Origin: Faecalibacterium prausnitzii
Lineage (GTDB): Bacteria; Bacillota; Clostridia; Oscillospirales; Ruminococcaceae
DNA: 64,000 nt
Assembly: GCF_003287495.1 (NCBI RefSeq)
Contig: NZ_PRLE01000006.1
Location: forward strand, 1-64,000
Direction of reading: 5' to 3'
Shown one piece after another: positions 25,778 through 34,635 of the stretch. The notes under the pieces are model-generated. The model ran no database searches, was not told the DNA's origin, and saw only the letters and a program-made list of their open reading frames with translations. Each line of letters opens with the position of its first letter. The first letter of the stretch is position 1. Position numbers and translations under genes: made by a program.

Positions 25778-25858
25778 CTTTTCCTACGCCGGTATTACCC
25801 GGATCAGGTGCAGGGAGTCGGGTGTAAGCCCTCTCAGCACAAGGCCCCTCCAGCATTC
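25778..25858 (-). promoter_or_regulatory. TPP riboswitch (THI element)
   Basis: The minus strand has the conserved THI core: GGGGCC, GCTGAGAGGG, then ACCTGATCCGGGTAATACC and GCGTAGGAAAA. This aptamer binds thiamine pyrophosphate and here should turn off the ykoFEDC transporter by transcription termination. Confidence 0.95.
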
Positions 25859-25888
25859 TGATGATTCTCTTTTTATTTGCCACCGCAT

Positions 25889-25917
25889 AGCATACCGCAG
25901 CCGTACAGAAATGTCAA
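25889..25917 (-). promoter_or_regulatory. Promoter of the ykoFEDC operon: TTGACA-N17-TATGCT
   Basis: TTGACA (25912-25917), 17 bases, TATGCT (25889-25894) on the minus strand, about 30 bases before the riboswitch aptamer. Confidence 0.75.
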
Positions 25918-25943
25918 ATATTTTATCTTAAAATCACAGATCA

Positions 25944-25994
25944 AAAAAGCGCAAAGGCTTTGTTTCCGCTTGGAAAACAACCTTTGCGCTTTTT
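25944..25994 (-). terminator. Terminator of the split host tRNA-Arg gene
   Basis: A 14-base-pair stem AAAAAGCGCAAAGG / CCTTTGCGCTTTTT with a second internal pairing, followed by T6 on the minus strand. It sits seven bases after the host tRNA 3' half and once ended the intact tRNA transcript. Confidence 0.85.
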
Positions 25995-26000
25995 GTGAGA

Positions 26001-26042
26001 TGTCCCTGAGCGGATTCGAACCGCTGGCCTTTCGCTTAGGAG
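26001..26042 (-). pseudogene. 3' half of host tRNA-Arg(CCT), left junction of the element
   Basis: On the minus strand, CTCCTAAGCG (anticodon loop and start of the 3' stem strand), then GCGAA, a T arm AGCGGTTCGAATCCGCT and the acceptor strand CAGGGAC. Upstream (to the right) the sequence turns into element DNA, so the tRNA has no 5' half here. The missing half is at 61943-61984: TTCGC pairs with GCGAA and GTCTCTG with CAGGGAC. Integration in the anticodon arm split the gene. Confidence 0.9.
26033..26042. repeat. attL core CGCTTAGGAG
   Basis: Ten-base core identical to 61850-61859 (inside the element's intact tRNA) and 61943-61952 (right host junction). It covers the anticodon loop of tRNA-Arg(CCT). 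The sequence left of it is host and right of it is element. Confidence 0.85.
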
Positions 26043-26179
26043 TATGGCTTACCATGTGATACACGGTTCGGATGTAACTTCCAATATCATCCCTTACACA
26101 GAATGACTTGTAGTAAACGAACTTTATGGTGCAAAACACCTATTCTGACGCAGTTTTATGCGTCCGTTGGGTGGTCCTA

Positions 26180-26199
26180 TTAGCAAATTCTTAGCAAGA
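26180..26199. repeat. Candidate integrase arm-binding repeats, left end
   Basis: Two direct copies TTAGCAAAT (26180-26188) and TTAGCAAGA (26191-26199), 11 bases apart. Three more copies lie at the right end (61642-61703). Their presence only near both ends fits arm-type sites. The rest of 26043-26280 has no gene. Confidence 0.55.
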
Positions 26200-26280
26200 G
26201 GCCATCCCGCCAAAGTTGATTGCTACTGCCATTCTTCATTCCCTTAGTTAAAATGACAAGGCAAATACATGGAGGTTACT

Positions 26281-26478
26281 ATGAACAAGAAAGAGAAAAA
26301 GTCACTGCCGGAACCGCGCACATACACCGTGGAACAGATTGCGGCCATGCTCAATATCGGCCGCACGACCGCATATCAGCTCGTCAAGCAGGAGGAGTTC
26401 AGGATCGTCCGCATAGGAAATGCGATCCGCGTTTCCAAGAAATCTTTTGACGAGTGGCTGGAAAGTTTGGAATTGTGA
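26281..26478 (+). CDS. Excisionase-like helix-turn-helix protein (left copy)
   Basis: A 65-residue MerR-like protein: TYTVEQIAAMLNIGRTTAYQLV forms the winged-helix reader, followed by FRIVRIGNAIRVSKKSFDEWLESL. It is closely similar to the Xis at 60006, but no integrase follows; a terminator comes directly after. The ATG at 26281 is preceded by GGAGG. It may act as a second recombination directionality factor or be a relic of another element. Confidence 0.75.
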   Translation: MNKKEKKSLPEPRTYTVEQIAAMLNIGRTTAYQLVKQEEFRIVRIGNAIRVSKKSFDEWLESLEL

Positions 26479-26489
26479 ATATTGCAAGA

Positions 26490-26526
26490 AACGCCGTAGG
26501 CTCAAAAAACCTATGGCGTTTTTTTA
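26490..26526 (+). terminator. Terminator after the left excisionase-like gene
   Basis: Stem AACGCCGTAGG / CCTATGGCGTT (one G-T) followed by T7. It isolates this gene from the following ICE genes. Confidence 0.85.
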
Positions 26527-26551
26527 TACCCATTTTTGAAGGAGGCTGGCA

Positions 26552-27073
26552 ATGAAACTGACAGAAGCAGAAATGAGGATGGTGTTTCAGATTGAAAGTA
26601 CCAATCAGAACGCCGCCCTGAATGAGATTTACATGACATGGCGCTATGCGCCGAACCCGGCAACGAAAGAAACGGCGGAAGGCCTTCTGGACAAGCTCTG
26701 TCCCCTGTCGGATCAGGAGTGCATGGATTTGATCCGCAAAGTGCAGGCCGAATACCGTCTGCCGGAGAAAGCCCGCACCATCGGAGAAATGCTGGCAGAA
26801 GCCAGACAGCAATCCGGGGCGCAGAAGTTATCCGGCCATGACATTATGGCTTTGGAGCGTTTTGACCCGGCAACCAGACACATGATCGTCTTTGATGTTC
26901 TTACCCATGACTCGCCTGTTGGCTGGAAAGGTGAGAAAATGCGCCTGTTCCTGACTGACGCCGGATACAGCAAGGCTTTGGAGAATCAGGAACAGGGGCA
27001 CATCAAAATCCGTAGCCATGCGAAGGTGCTTTCCGGCGACCTCTACTATGACCATAAAGACCGTGAGAGGTAG
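26552..27073 (+). CDS. ICE accessory protein of unknown function
   Basis: A 173-residue soluble protein, acidic at the N-terminus (MKLTEAEMRMVFQIES), with no motif that I recognise. It resembles a hypothetical protein usually found at this position in Tn1549-like elements of gut Clostridia; that memory is not tested here. GAAGGAGG precedes the ATG. Bases 27074-27243 after it hold no clear gene. Confidence 0.6.
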   Translation: MKLTEAEMRMVFQIESTNQNAALNEIYMTWRYAPNPATKETAEGLLDKLCPLSDQECMDLIRKVQAEYRLPEKARTIGEMLAEARQQSGAQKLSGHDIMALERFDPATRHMIVFDVLTHDSPVGWKGEKMRLFLTDAGYSKALENQEQGHIKIRSHAKVLSGDLYYDHKDRER

Positions 27074-27243
27074 CCGTCCCCCAAATGTATCAAAATCAGT
27101 GGGATATCTTCTGTTTCTTCCTCTGTGGCTTGCGTTCTGAACAGGGCGTGGATGTTTTCCCATGCAGGAGAAAACGGAGGCATACAGACGGATAAACCGC
27201 TCAAAATCAACACTTTTTATTTTCACAGGAAGGAGGTGCGAAG

Positions 27244-28140
27244 ATGGCTGTTTTTCGTATTGAAAAGACCCGTGATTATACGGTCATGTCAAACCATCAC
27301 TTGAAAGATCGGACGCTGACCCTGAAATCCAAAGGGCTGCTGTCCATGATGTTGTCGCTCCCTGACGAGTGGAATTACACCACCAGAGGTCTTGCGGCGA
27401 TCTGCCGGGAAGGTGTGGACAGCATCGGTGCGGCATTGAAGGAGCTGGAAAACCACGGGTATATCCGGCGCACCCAGCTTCGGGATGAAAAAGGCAAGAT
27501 CACGGATACCGAGTATGTCATTTACGAAATGCCTCAGTGCGAACCGCCGTCAAGCCCAGGTACGCCTTTACCGGGTACGGCAAAGCCATATACGGAAAAC
27601 CCGGATATGGGTATCCCGGATACGGCGGAACCGTGTACGGAAAACCCCGCACAATTAAATACTAATCAAACAAAGACTGATTTATCAAGTACGGAGATAT
27701 CAAATCCTATCCAATCAAATCCCCCTACCCCCGCAGGGGCAAGGATGGGAATGGATCGGATGGGAGCCAGAGAATGTTATCGTGAAGTGATTTTGGATAA
27801 CATCGAGTACAGCTATCTGGTGCAGGACAATCATATCGACCGTGAGCAGCTTGACGAGATCGTTGACCTGATCGTGGATACCGTGTGTTCTGCCCGCAAA
27901 GTCATCCGCATCGCCGGAGACGATTATCCGGCGGAGGTGGTAAAGTCCCGGTTTATGAAGCTGGACAGTTCCCATGTTCAGTATGTCATGGACTGTATGA
28001 AGGACAACACCACCTATGTCCGCAATATCAAGAAATACCTTCTGGCGGCGCTGTATAACGCCCCGACCACCATCAACAGCTACTATTCTTCCCTGGTGCA
28101 GCACGATATGTACGGGGACGGGCAAAGGGGGCGAGGCTAA
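27244..28140 (+). CDS. Replication initiator-like winged-helix protein (DUF6017 type)
   Basis: A 298-residue protein. The N-terminal domain (FRIEKTRDYTVMSNHHL, LKSKGLLSMMLSLPDEWNYT, GLAAICREGVDSIGAALKEL) is the RepA/DnaD-like winged helix common to Tn1549-type ICEs. The low-complexity middle (about 100-170) is rich in P, T and N. The C-terminal region starting NIEYSYLVQDN is the DUF6017-type domain. It likely starts replication of the excised circle. AGGAGGTG lies before the ATG. Confidence 0.75.
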   Translation: MAVFRIEKTRDYTVMSNHHLKDRTLTLKSKGLLSMMLSLPDEWNYTTRGLAAICREGVDSIGAALKELENHGYIRRTQLRDEKGKITDTEYVIYEMPQCEPPSSPGTPLPGTAKPYTENPDMGIPDTAEPCTENPAQLNTNQTKTDLSSTEISNPIQSNPPTPAGARMGMDRMGARECYREVILDNIEYSYLVQDNHIDREQLDEIVDLIVDTVCSARKVIRIAGDDYPAEVVKSRFMKLDSSHVQYVMDCMKDNTTYVRNIKKYLLAALYNAPTTINSYYSSLVQHDMYGDGQRGRG

Positions 28141-28632
28141 ATGCAAGAGGAAGTAACGCGGGGCGCCGTAACGCTCATTGTTGACGGAGCCAAGCTAAGC
28201 GAGCAAGTCTTTGAAAAAGCCGTCAAAAAATTCCTGGAGGAAATCCAGAAAAGCCAGAAGCCCAAAATCTACCGCGGCAGGCAGAGCCTTAAACAGCTTG
28301 CCAGCCAGAACGCCGGTCTTGCCAATATCGAGATCAGTGACAAGAATATCAAGGCTTTCTCCCGTGTGGCGAAAAAATACCATGTGGATTTTGCCTTGAA
28401 GAAAGATACCGCCGCAGAGCAGCCCCGTTACCTGGTCTTTTTCAAAAGCCGGGACGCGGATGCCATCACAGCGGCATTTCAGGAGTTTGCCAGCCGCAAA
28501 ATGAGCCGTGAGAAAAAGCCCTCCATCCGGGAGCGGCTGACCCAGGCGAAGGAACAGGCGGCGGAGAAAACGGAACACCGCACCATTGACCGGGAGAAAG
28601 TAAAGGTCAAAGATCGGAGCGTGCAGAGATGA
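28141..28632 (+). CDS. PcfB family (DUF3801) conjugation protein
   Basis: A 163-residue protein with KPKIYRGRQSLKQLASQNAGL and ISDKNIKAFSRVAKKYHVDFA, the PcfB/DUF3801 core, and a charged coiled-coil tail (SIRERLTQAKEQAAEKTEH). PcfB of pCF10 helps dock the relaxosome to the coupling ATPase. It begins one base after the replication gene and overlaps virD4 by four bases. Confidence 0.85.
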   Translation: MQEEVTRGAVTLIVDGAKLSEQVFEKAVKKFLEEIQKSQKPKIYRGRQSLKQLASQNAGLANIEISDKNIKAFSRVAKKYHVDFALKKDTAAEQPRYLVFFKSRDADAITAAFQEFASRKMSREKKPSIRERLTQAKEQAAEKTEHRTIDREKVKVKDRSVQR

Positions 28633-29594
28633 ACATGAAAAAAATGTTTTTGCTGAACCTTCCGTATCTCCTGTTCGTGTATCCCTTCGATAAGCTGGCA
28701 CAGGCTTTTCGGCTTGCGCCCGGCGCTGACCTCTCCGACAAGCTGCTCTCCATTGGGGACGGCTTCACGGCAGCCCTTTCCTCCCCGTGGCTCAGTTTCC
28801 ATCCCACGGACCTGCTGATCGGTATAGCCGGTGCGGTGGTCCTTCGCATGGCGGTCTACCTGAAAGGCAAGAACGCTAAGAAGTATCGCCACGGGATCGA
28901 GTATGGTTCTGCCCGCTGGGGTACGGCGGCAGATATCGCTCCCTACATGGACAAGGACTTTTTCCAGAACATCCCCATGACGCAGACGGAACGGATTACG
29001 ATGGCGAGCCGTCCAAAGCAGCCGAAGTATGCCAGAAATAAAAACATTCTGGTGATCGGCGGTTCCGGCAGCGGCAAGACGCGGTTCTTCTGTAAGCCGT
29101 CGCTGCTGCAAGCTCATTCGTCCTATGTCTGCACTGATCCGAAAGGAACCTTGCTGCCGGAGATCGGCACTTTCCTGGAGCGGAAGAAATACCGTATCAA
29201 ATGCCTCAACCTGATAAACTTCCGAAAATCCATGAAATACAATCCACTGGCTTACATTCGGTCAGAGAAAGATATCTTAAAGCTGGTGAACGCACTGATT
29301 ATGAACACGAAGGGCGAAGGAGAAAAATCTTCGGAAGATTTCTGGGTCAAAGCAGAACGCCTCTATTATTCCGCACTGATCGGCTACATCTGGTACGAGG
29401 CCACGGAGGAAGAAAAGAACTTCATCACGCTTCTGGACCTGATCAATGCCAGTGAAGCCAGAGAGGATGACGAGACTTATCAAAGCCCGGTGGACCTGCT
29501 CTTTTCTCAGTTGGAAGAACGGGAGCCGGACCACTTCGCCGTGAAGCAGTACCGCAAATTCAAAATGGCGGCGGGTGATATATGCTCTAAGTGA
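28629..29594 (+). pseudogene. virD4: VirD4/TraG coupling ATPase, C-terminal half missing
   Basis: The open frame gives 321 residues against about 600 for the family. Two N-terminal membrane segments, YGSARWGTAADIAPYM, Walker A VIGGSGSGKTRFF (about 139-151) and CTDPKGTL are present. After KQYRKFKMAAG the frame runs a few codons into the nested element and stops. Walker B and the rest of the ATPase are not found anywhere in the window. The coupling protein is therefore inactive. Confidence 0.85.
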
Positions 29595-29648
29595 CTTCTT
29601 AATCATGATTTTGTCATGGTTAGTGAAGCAATCACTTAGAGCATTTTT
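29583..29648 (+). terminator. Hairpin at the left end of the nested element
   Basis: TGCTCTAAGTGA (29583-29594) pairs perfectly with TCACTTAGAGCA (29632-29643) around a second imperfect stem (TAATCATGA/TCATGGTTA), then TTTTT. It can stop transcription coming from the interrupted virD4 before the recombinase gene. Confidence 0.7.
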
Positions 29649-29666
29649 GTTTCAGGAGGTACAGCC

Positions 29667-31547
29667 ATGAGAAATGAAAAAATTACCCCACTGTACGAGC
29701 GCCTGAGCCGGGACGATGAGTTACAGGGCGAGAGCAACTCCATATCCAACCAAAAACAGATGTTAGAGGATTTTGCCCGCCGGAACAGGCTGCCCAACCC
29801 TACGCACTTCACCGATGATGGTATCTCAGGCACCCGTTTTGACCGCCCCGGATTTTTGGCAATGATGGAGGAAGTGGAGGCAGGGCGTGTAGAGGCAATC
29901 GTCATCAAGGACATGAGCCGGTTAGGACGCGACTATCTGAAGGTCGGTCAAGTTATGGAGGTTTTGCGGCAGCGAGGCGTTCGTCTGATTGCCATCAACG
30001 ACGGTGTGGACAGCCTGAAAGGCGATGACGATTTTACCCCGTTCCGCAACATTATGAATGAATTTTACGCCCGTGATACCAGCCGGAAAATCCGCTCTGT
30101 TTTTAAGTCAAAAGGCATGAGTGGCAAGCACCTGACCGGCACTGTGATTTACGGCTACTTATGGGACGAAAAACGGGAGCATTGGCTGGTAGATGAGGAA
30201 GCTGCCGAAGTGGTACGCCGTATCTTCTCCCTCACGCTGGAGGGATATGGGCCTTATCAGATCGCCTGCAAATTATCCACAGACCGGATTGAAATTCCTG
30301 TCGTACACCTTGCCCGCTTCAACGAGGGTGTGAACCGTTCAAAGCCGGTCAAAGACCCCTATGGATGGGGATCATCTACCATCGTGAACATTTTGAAAAA
30401 ACGAGAGTATTTAGGGCATACCATCAATTTCAAGACCCGCAAGCACTTTAAGGATAAGAAAAGCCACTATGTTTCTGAGGACGAATGGACGATCTTTGAG
30501 AATACCCATGAAGCCATTATCGACCAGCAGACCTTTGATTTGGCGCAGAAAATCCGCAGCAATGTACGGCGTTATCCAAACGGCTGGGGCGAAGCGGCTC
30601 CCCTCACAGGATTGCTCTATTGTGCCGATTGCGGCGGCAAGATGTATGTCCACCGCACCAACAATGGCAAGAGGATTTCTCAATATACCTGTTCCAATTA
30701 TACCAAAGTTCCGTGTGGGACACTATGCCATACACAACACCGTATCAATGAGAGTGCTGTTCTGACATTGGTTTCCGACACGCTCCGGGCTATCGCTGAA
30801 TATTCCAAAAATGACCGGACGGAATTTATTCACACCGTTCAGGAAACGCAGGTTGCCCAACAGAGTGCCGATATAGCGAAAAAGCGCAGGCGTCTGGCCG
30901 CTGCTCAAAAGAGAGCCGGAGAACTGGAAAAACTGATTTGCAAAATCTATGAGGACAATGTCCTCGGCAAGCTGCCGGATGCACGATATAGGGCGCTTGA
31001 TGCACAGTATGCCAAAGAGCAGGACGCACTTGAGATTGAAATTGCGGAGCTGGAAAAGGCTGTTACCGGCTACGAGCAAAGCCAGAAATCAGCGGAGAAA
31101 TTTATAGCCCTGATTGATAAATACGAGAATTTTGACACGCTGACAAACACCATGCTCAATGAGTTTGTAGAGAAAATCCTTGTCCACGAACGCGCCCGAA
31201 AAGGCAGTCAGGACACCACGCAGGAAATTGAAATCTACTTCAATTTTTTAGGACGCTATATCCCACCATCCTTACAGCCGGTTCCTTTAACCCCGGAGGA
31301 ACAGGAAGAACTGCGGAAAAAAGAAGAACGCAAGGACAGGCTTCATCAGAATTATTTGAAGCGGAAAGCCAGCGGCGCACAGAAACGGTATGAGGACAAA
31401 ATCAAGGCGAAGAAAAAAGCGGAAATGGACGCTAAGAAAGCCCTGATCCGGGCTGAGGATATGAAAAAAGGCGTTTTTTCTACTGTCGGACAGCTGCCGA
31501 AAGAAGAACCACGCAAAGGCAGCATAGCAGCCAGCGCAGCAGTCTAA
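29667..31547 (+). CDS. Large serine recombinase (TnpX-like)
   Basis: A 626-residue recombinase. The resolvase catalytic domain (about 1-150) holds LYERLSRDDE with the nucleophilic serine near residue 11, and DMSRLGRDYLKVGQ. A recombinase domain follows, then a zinc ribbon (LLYCADCGGKMYV, YTCSNYTKVPCGTLC) and a long coiled coil (about 400-480). Such enzymes integrate and excise elements through short GA-type cores. TCAGGAGG precedes the ATG. Confidence 0.93.
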   Translation: MRNEKITPLYERLSRDDELQGESNSISNQKQMLEDFARRNRLPNPTHFTDDGISGTRFDRPGFLAMMEEVEAGRVEAIVIKDMSRLGRDYLKVGQVMEVLRQRGVRLIAINDGVDSLKGDDDFTPFRNIMNEFYARDTSRKIRSVFKSKGMSGKHLTGTVIYGYLWDEKREHWLVDEEAAEVVRRIFSLTLEGYGPYQIACKLSTDRIEIPVVHLARFNEGVNRSKPVKDPYGWGSSTIVNILKKREYLGHTINFKTRKHFKDKKSHYVSEDEWTIFENTHEAIIDQQTFDLAQKIRSNVRRYPNGWGEAAPLTGLLYCADCGGKMYVHRTNNGKRISQYTCSNYTKVPCGTLCHTQHRINESAVLTLVSDTLRAIAEYSKNDRTEFIHTVQETQVAQQSADIAKKRRRLAAAQKRAGELEKLICKIYEDNVLGKLPDARYRALDAQYAKEQDALEIEIAELEKAVTGYEQSQKSAEKFIALIDKYENFDTLTNTMLNEFVEKILVHERARKGSQDTTQEIEIYFNFLGRYIPPSLQPVPLTPEEQEELRKKEERKDRLHQNYLKRKASGAQKRYEDKIKAKKKAEMDAKKALIRAEDMKKGVFSTVGQLPKEEPRKGSIAASAAV

Positions 31548-31573
31548 TCATCACGAAGCAAAGGAGAATGAAT

Positions 31574-31927
31574 ATGAGTAAGTTGACTTACATTCGTTGT
31601 GGAGATTATGATATACCCAACCTAAAACTTTCTGAACAGCCGGAAACTTCTATCGGCAAGTACGGCAGAATGCGAAAATCCTACCTAAAGGAACATCGCC
31701 CCATTCTCTACAACCATCTGCTGATGAGCGAGAAGCTGTATCCACACCTGTTAGAGATTGAGCGGACAGCACAGGGGCGTGTGGAAACCATGTTGCCTCA
31801 CATGATGGAAGTTGCGGGTGTCACGGAAGAACTGAAAGCCTGTCACCCTATGCGTTGGGTGGGGCTGATGAACACATTAACGGCACAGATTGAGGAAATT
31901 TTAATCAGGGAACTGATTTGCAGCTGA
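31574..31927 (+). CDS. tnpV: TnpV-like transposon-encoded protein
   Basis: A 117-residue protein: YGRMRKSYLKEHRPILYNHLL and RMLPHMMEVAGVTEELKA-like segments match TnpV of the Tn4451 group, a small helical protein of unknown role next to serine recombinases. AAGGAG at 31561-31566 favours the ATG at 31574 over the one at 31568. Confidence 0.75.
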   Translation: MSKLTYIRCGDYDIPNLKLSEQPETSIGKYGRMRKSYLKEHRPILYNHLLMSEKLYPHLLEIERTAQGRVETMLPHMMEVAGVTEELKACHPMRWVGLMNTLTAQIEEILIRELICS

Positions 31928-31943
31928 ATGGGAGGTGCGGGAA

Positions 31944-32243
31944 ATGCTGACCTTTGAAAAGGTTTTGAAAGTGTTTCAGGCATATCTGGATGATGACCCT
32001 TTGTATGAGGTGGTTCAGACCAGCCACGGTTATACATTGATGGCATGGGAGCCCCACCGGAATGACTGGTACAGCGCCGAGATACAGAAAACCCCGGAGG
32101 ATTTACGGAACGCTTTGTTGAGTACATACGCTAACTTTCTGGAAGATAAGATTACCGGAAATGACCGCGAGCTGACTGTGACAGAAACCGGAGAAATCCA
32201 GCAGAGGTGTCGGGAACTTTTGGAAAAGTGCCGGGAACCTTGA
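31944..32243 (+). CDS. Small conserved element protein of unknown function
   Basis: A 99-residue protein (MLTFEKVLKVFQAYLDDDP, then YTLMAWEPHRNDW). No catalytic motif is recognised. The ATG at 31944 has GGGAGGTG six bases upstream; the GTG at 31935 lies inside that site. It follows TnpV by 16 bases and converges with the XRE gene. Confidence 0.6.
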   Translation: MLTFEKVLKVFQAYLDDDPLYEVVQTSHGYTLMAWEPHRNDWYSAEIQKTPEDLRNALLSTYANFLEDKITGNDRELTVTETGEIQQRCRELLEKCREP

Positions 32244-32270
32244 TATAGAAATGCCAGAAGGAGGCCGCGA

Positions 32271-32639
32271 TTATGCGTCCTCCTTCTGCTTCGCAGTCTG
32301 TTCCATTTTGAGCGCCCCGTCTATGGCACCTTCGATAATCGGCAGGTATTGTTCAGGACAGAGCTTCAGCTTGTGGCTGACCCGCTGCCGCTGTGCGCTT
32401 TCTTCCCGCATGATCTCCGGGTTAAAATATCGCTCTACGGGAAGTCCGCAGACCTTAATCAACTGGATCATCACAGGCAGGCTCGGAATCGCACCTTGAT
32501 TCTCAATGTTGGCAAGATACCGCCATTCAATCCCAACCATTTCTGCCAATGTTTTTCGTGCCAAACGCTTTGCCTCTCGTGCGGCTTTGACATCTGCACC
32601 GAAGGTTTCAAAACCGGGACAATCTTCAACTTTCGCCAT
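32271..32639 (-). CDS. XRE-family regulator
   Basis: A 122-residue protein with an N-terminal HTH (FGADVKAAREAKRLARKTLAEMVGIEWRYLANIE, about 13-46, given here as position and key parts) and a C-terminal extension. It is divergent from the HTH/two-component operon, so it may control the shared intergenic region 32640-32783. Confidence 0.8.
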   Translation of the reverse strand: MAKVEDCPGFETFGADVKAAREAKRLARKTLAEMVGIEWRYLANIENQGAIPSLPVMIQLIKVCGLPVERYFNPEIMREESAQRQRVSHKLKLCPEQYLPIIEGAIDGALKMEQTAKQKEDA

Positions 32640-32734
32640 ATAACATCACCCAGTTACATTGTATAATTCATACTTTGTCCGTGGAATGTTGCTATATGCA
32701 GGTTGGTTGAAGTTTATAATTCACATTTCGTTCC

Positions 32735-32763
32735 TTGCATTGTTCGAGAAAGAGAACTATAAT
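32735..32763 (+). promoter_or_regulatory. Promoter TTGCAT-N17-TATAAT of the two-component operon
   Basis: TTGCAT (32735-32740), 17 bases, perfect TATAAT (32758-32763), about 20 bases before the HTH gene. The -35 side overlaps the likely leader of the divergent XRE gene. Confidence 0.7.
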
Positions 32764-32783
32764 GTACTCTGTGGAGGTGCGAA

Positions 32784-32972
32784 ATGGACTATATGACATT
32801 GAAAGAGGCCGCCGAAAAGTGGGGCGTGACACCTCGTAGGGTAAATTATTATTGCGCCGGAGGGCGCATCCCCGGCGCTGTGAAGATGGCTGGTGTTTGG
32901 CTGATCCCAAAGAACACAGAAAAGCCGATTGACGGAAGGACAAAACAAGGGAAGGAGTTGCGCCATGAATAA
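32784..32972 (+). CDS. Small MerR/excisionase-type HTH protein
   Basis: A 62-residue protein: MTLKEAAEKWGVTPRRVNYYC is the DNA-reading HTH, followed by GRIPGAVKMAGVWLIPKNTEKP, the wing. GGAGGTG precedes the ATG. It overlaps the response-regulator gene by eight bases, so the two are coupled. It may regulate the cargo or the element. Confidence 0.75.
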   Translation: MDYMTLKEAAEKWGVTPRRVNYYCAGGRIPGAVKMAGVWLIPKNTEKPIDGRTKQGKELRHE

Positions 32973-33657
32973 AATCCTGATTATAGATGATGACAGAGAA
33001 CTGTGTGCTTTGATTAAACGCAGCGTACAAGCAGAAAACATAGAAGCTGATTTTTGTAATACTGGAAAAGAGGGTTTACAGAAATTAAAAGAGCAGGAAT
33101 ACCAGCTTGTAGTGCTGGATGTGATGATGCCCGGTATGGATGGCTTTGAAACGCTGGAAGAAATCCGCAAAGAGAACAGCCTGCCGATTTTGATGTTCAC
33201 ATCCAAAAATGACAGCATTTCTAAAGTGCGGGGCTTACGAGCCGGGGCGGACGATTATCTGACAAAACCGTTTGATATGGACGAACTGATTGCCCGTATT
33301 GCGTCCCTCATTCGCCGCTACACCCGTTTTAATCATCAAGCCGGAGCTGTGCAAAAACTGGATTTTGATGGATTGCAAATTGACCTTGAAAATCGTTCTG
33401 TTACGACGGAAAATGGCACTTTTGAACTTCCACCAAAGGAATTTGATTTGCTCCTGTACTGTGCAAAGCATCAAGGGAAAATTTTGACAAAACAGCAGAT
33501 TTATGAGGAAGTTTGGGGCGAAGAATATTTCTATGATGACAGTAACATTATGGCGATTATCAGCCGACTTCGTAAAAAATTAGAAGTCAATCCTTCAAGC
33601 CCAAAGTATATACAAACGGTCAAAGGGATTGGCTACCGGTTTAATAAGGAGGTGTAG
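32965..33657 (+). CDS. OmpR-family response regulator
   Basis: A 230-residue regulator. Receiver domain 1-115 with acidic pocket DDD (8-10), phospho-acceptor D52 (VVLDVMMPGMDG) and K at KPFD. The winged-helix DNA-binding domain lies at about 130-228 (LPPKEFDLLLYC, YDDSNIMAIISRLRKKLE). The start at 32965 has AAGGAG upstream. It most likely binds the four GCAAGGTT repeats before the ABC gene. Confidence 0.93.
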   Translation: MNKILIIDDDRELCALIKRSVQAENIEADFCNTGKEGLQKLKEQEYQLVVLDVMMPGMDGFETLEEIRKENSLPILMFTSKNDSISKVRGLRAGADDYLTKPFDMDELIARIASLIRRYTRFNHQAGAVQKLDFDGLQIDLENRSVTTENGTFELPPKEFDLLLYCAKHQGKILTKQQIYEEVWGEEYFYDDSNIMAIISRLRKKLEVNPSSPKYIQTVKGIGYRFNKEV

Positions 33658-33662
33658 TCAGC

Positions 33663-34580
33663 ATGGAAATTATCGTATTCTTGTCCATTGTGATTGCTGT
33701 TGTGGCTGTATTGACTTCCATCGTTCTCATTCGGCGCGTAAAAAAGCAAATCGCAGAAATGACCGATGCACTGGTTGATGTGAAAGACGGAAATGGCAAC
33801 CGGCGTATTCTATCTGCAACAAATGAACTGACAGCACCTCTTGCCTATGAAATCAACGAGATCGTTGTGGCCTATGAAAGCAGACTTTCAACTGTACGGC
33901 AGACAGAAGAAACCAACCGCCAGCTTATGACGAGCCTTTCCCACGATGTGCGAACGCCCCTTACTACTCTGATTGGGTATCTTGACGCTGCACACAAAGG
34001 ACTGGTCACAGGAAAAGACCGGGATGATTATATTGAAACCGCCCGCCGGAAAGCCCATGATCTGAAAGAATATATTGATGTACTCTTTGACTGGTTCAAG
34101 TTAAATTCAAACGAGTTTGCTTTGGAGATCCAGAGCGTTGAGGCCGCAGAGCTGACAAGAAATATCCTCATTGACTGGATACCGATTTTTGAGGATAAAC
34201 AGGTTGAGTATGACATCGATATTCCCGAACAGCCTGTCCGGGTAAGATTGGATATGGACAGCTATATGAGGATCGTCAACAATCTCATTCAAAATGTAAT
34301 TGCTCACAGCCATGCAGACAAAATCAAAATTGCCCTGTCAAAGAAGGAAAATAACATGGAGCTGCTGCTGGCGGATAATGGAGTGGGAATTGAGAAGGAA
34401 GATTTGAAACACATTTTTGAACGGCTCTATAAGTGTGACAAAGGACGCTCTGAAAAAGGCAGCGGACTTGGTCTTTCTATTGTCCATCAGCTTGTAGAAA
34501 AGATGGGTGGGAGTATAACAGTTGAAAGTTTGCCGGGAAAAGGAACTGAATTTATGTTGCTTTTTCCTTTGGAGATTTAA
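33663..34580 (+). CDS. Sensor histidine kinase, short intramembrane-sensing type
   Basis: A 305-residue kinase. One N-terminal membrane helix (VFLSIVIAVVAVLTSIVLI) and no real extracellular domain. H box SLSHDVRTPL with H94, N box NNLIQNVIAHSH, G1 LADNGVGIE, G2 KGSGLGLSIV. The lack of a sensory domain fits kinases that sense cell-envelope stress through a partner ABC transporter. It follows the regulator by five bases. Confidence 0.92.
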   Translation: MEIIVFLSIVIAVVAVLTSIVLIRRVKKQIAEMTDALVDVKDGNGNRRILSATNELTAPLAYEINEIVVAYESRLSTVRQTEETNRQLMTSLSHDVRTPLTTLIGYLDAAHKGLVTGKDRDDYIETARRKAHDLKEYIDVLFDWFKLNSNEFALEIQSVEAAELTRNILIDWIPIFEDKQVEYDIDIPEQPVRVRLDMDSYMRIVNNLIQNVIAHSHADKIKIALSKKENNMELLLADNGVGIEKEDLKHIFERLYKCDKGRSEKGSGLGLSIVHQLVEKMGGSITVESLPGKGTEFMLLFPLEI

Positions 34581-34635
34581 GCGGGTTCCCGTCTTTATGG
34601 CGGGAACCTTTGTCATTTTTGCCGGATTTCAAATT

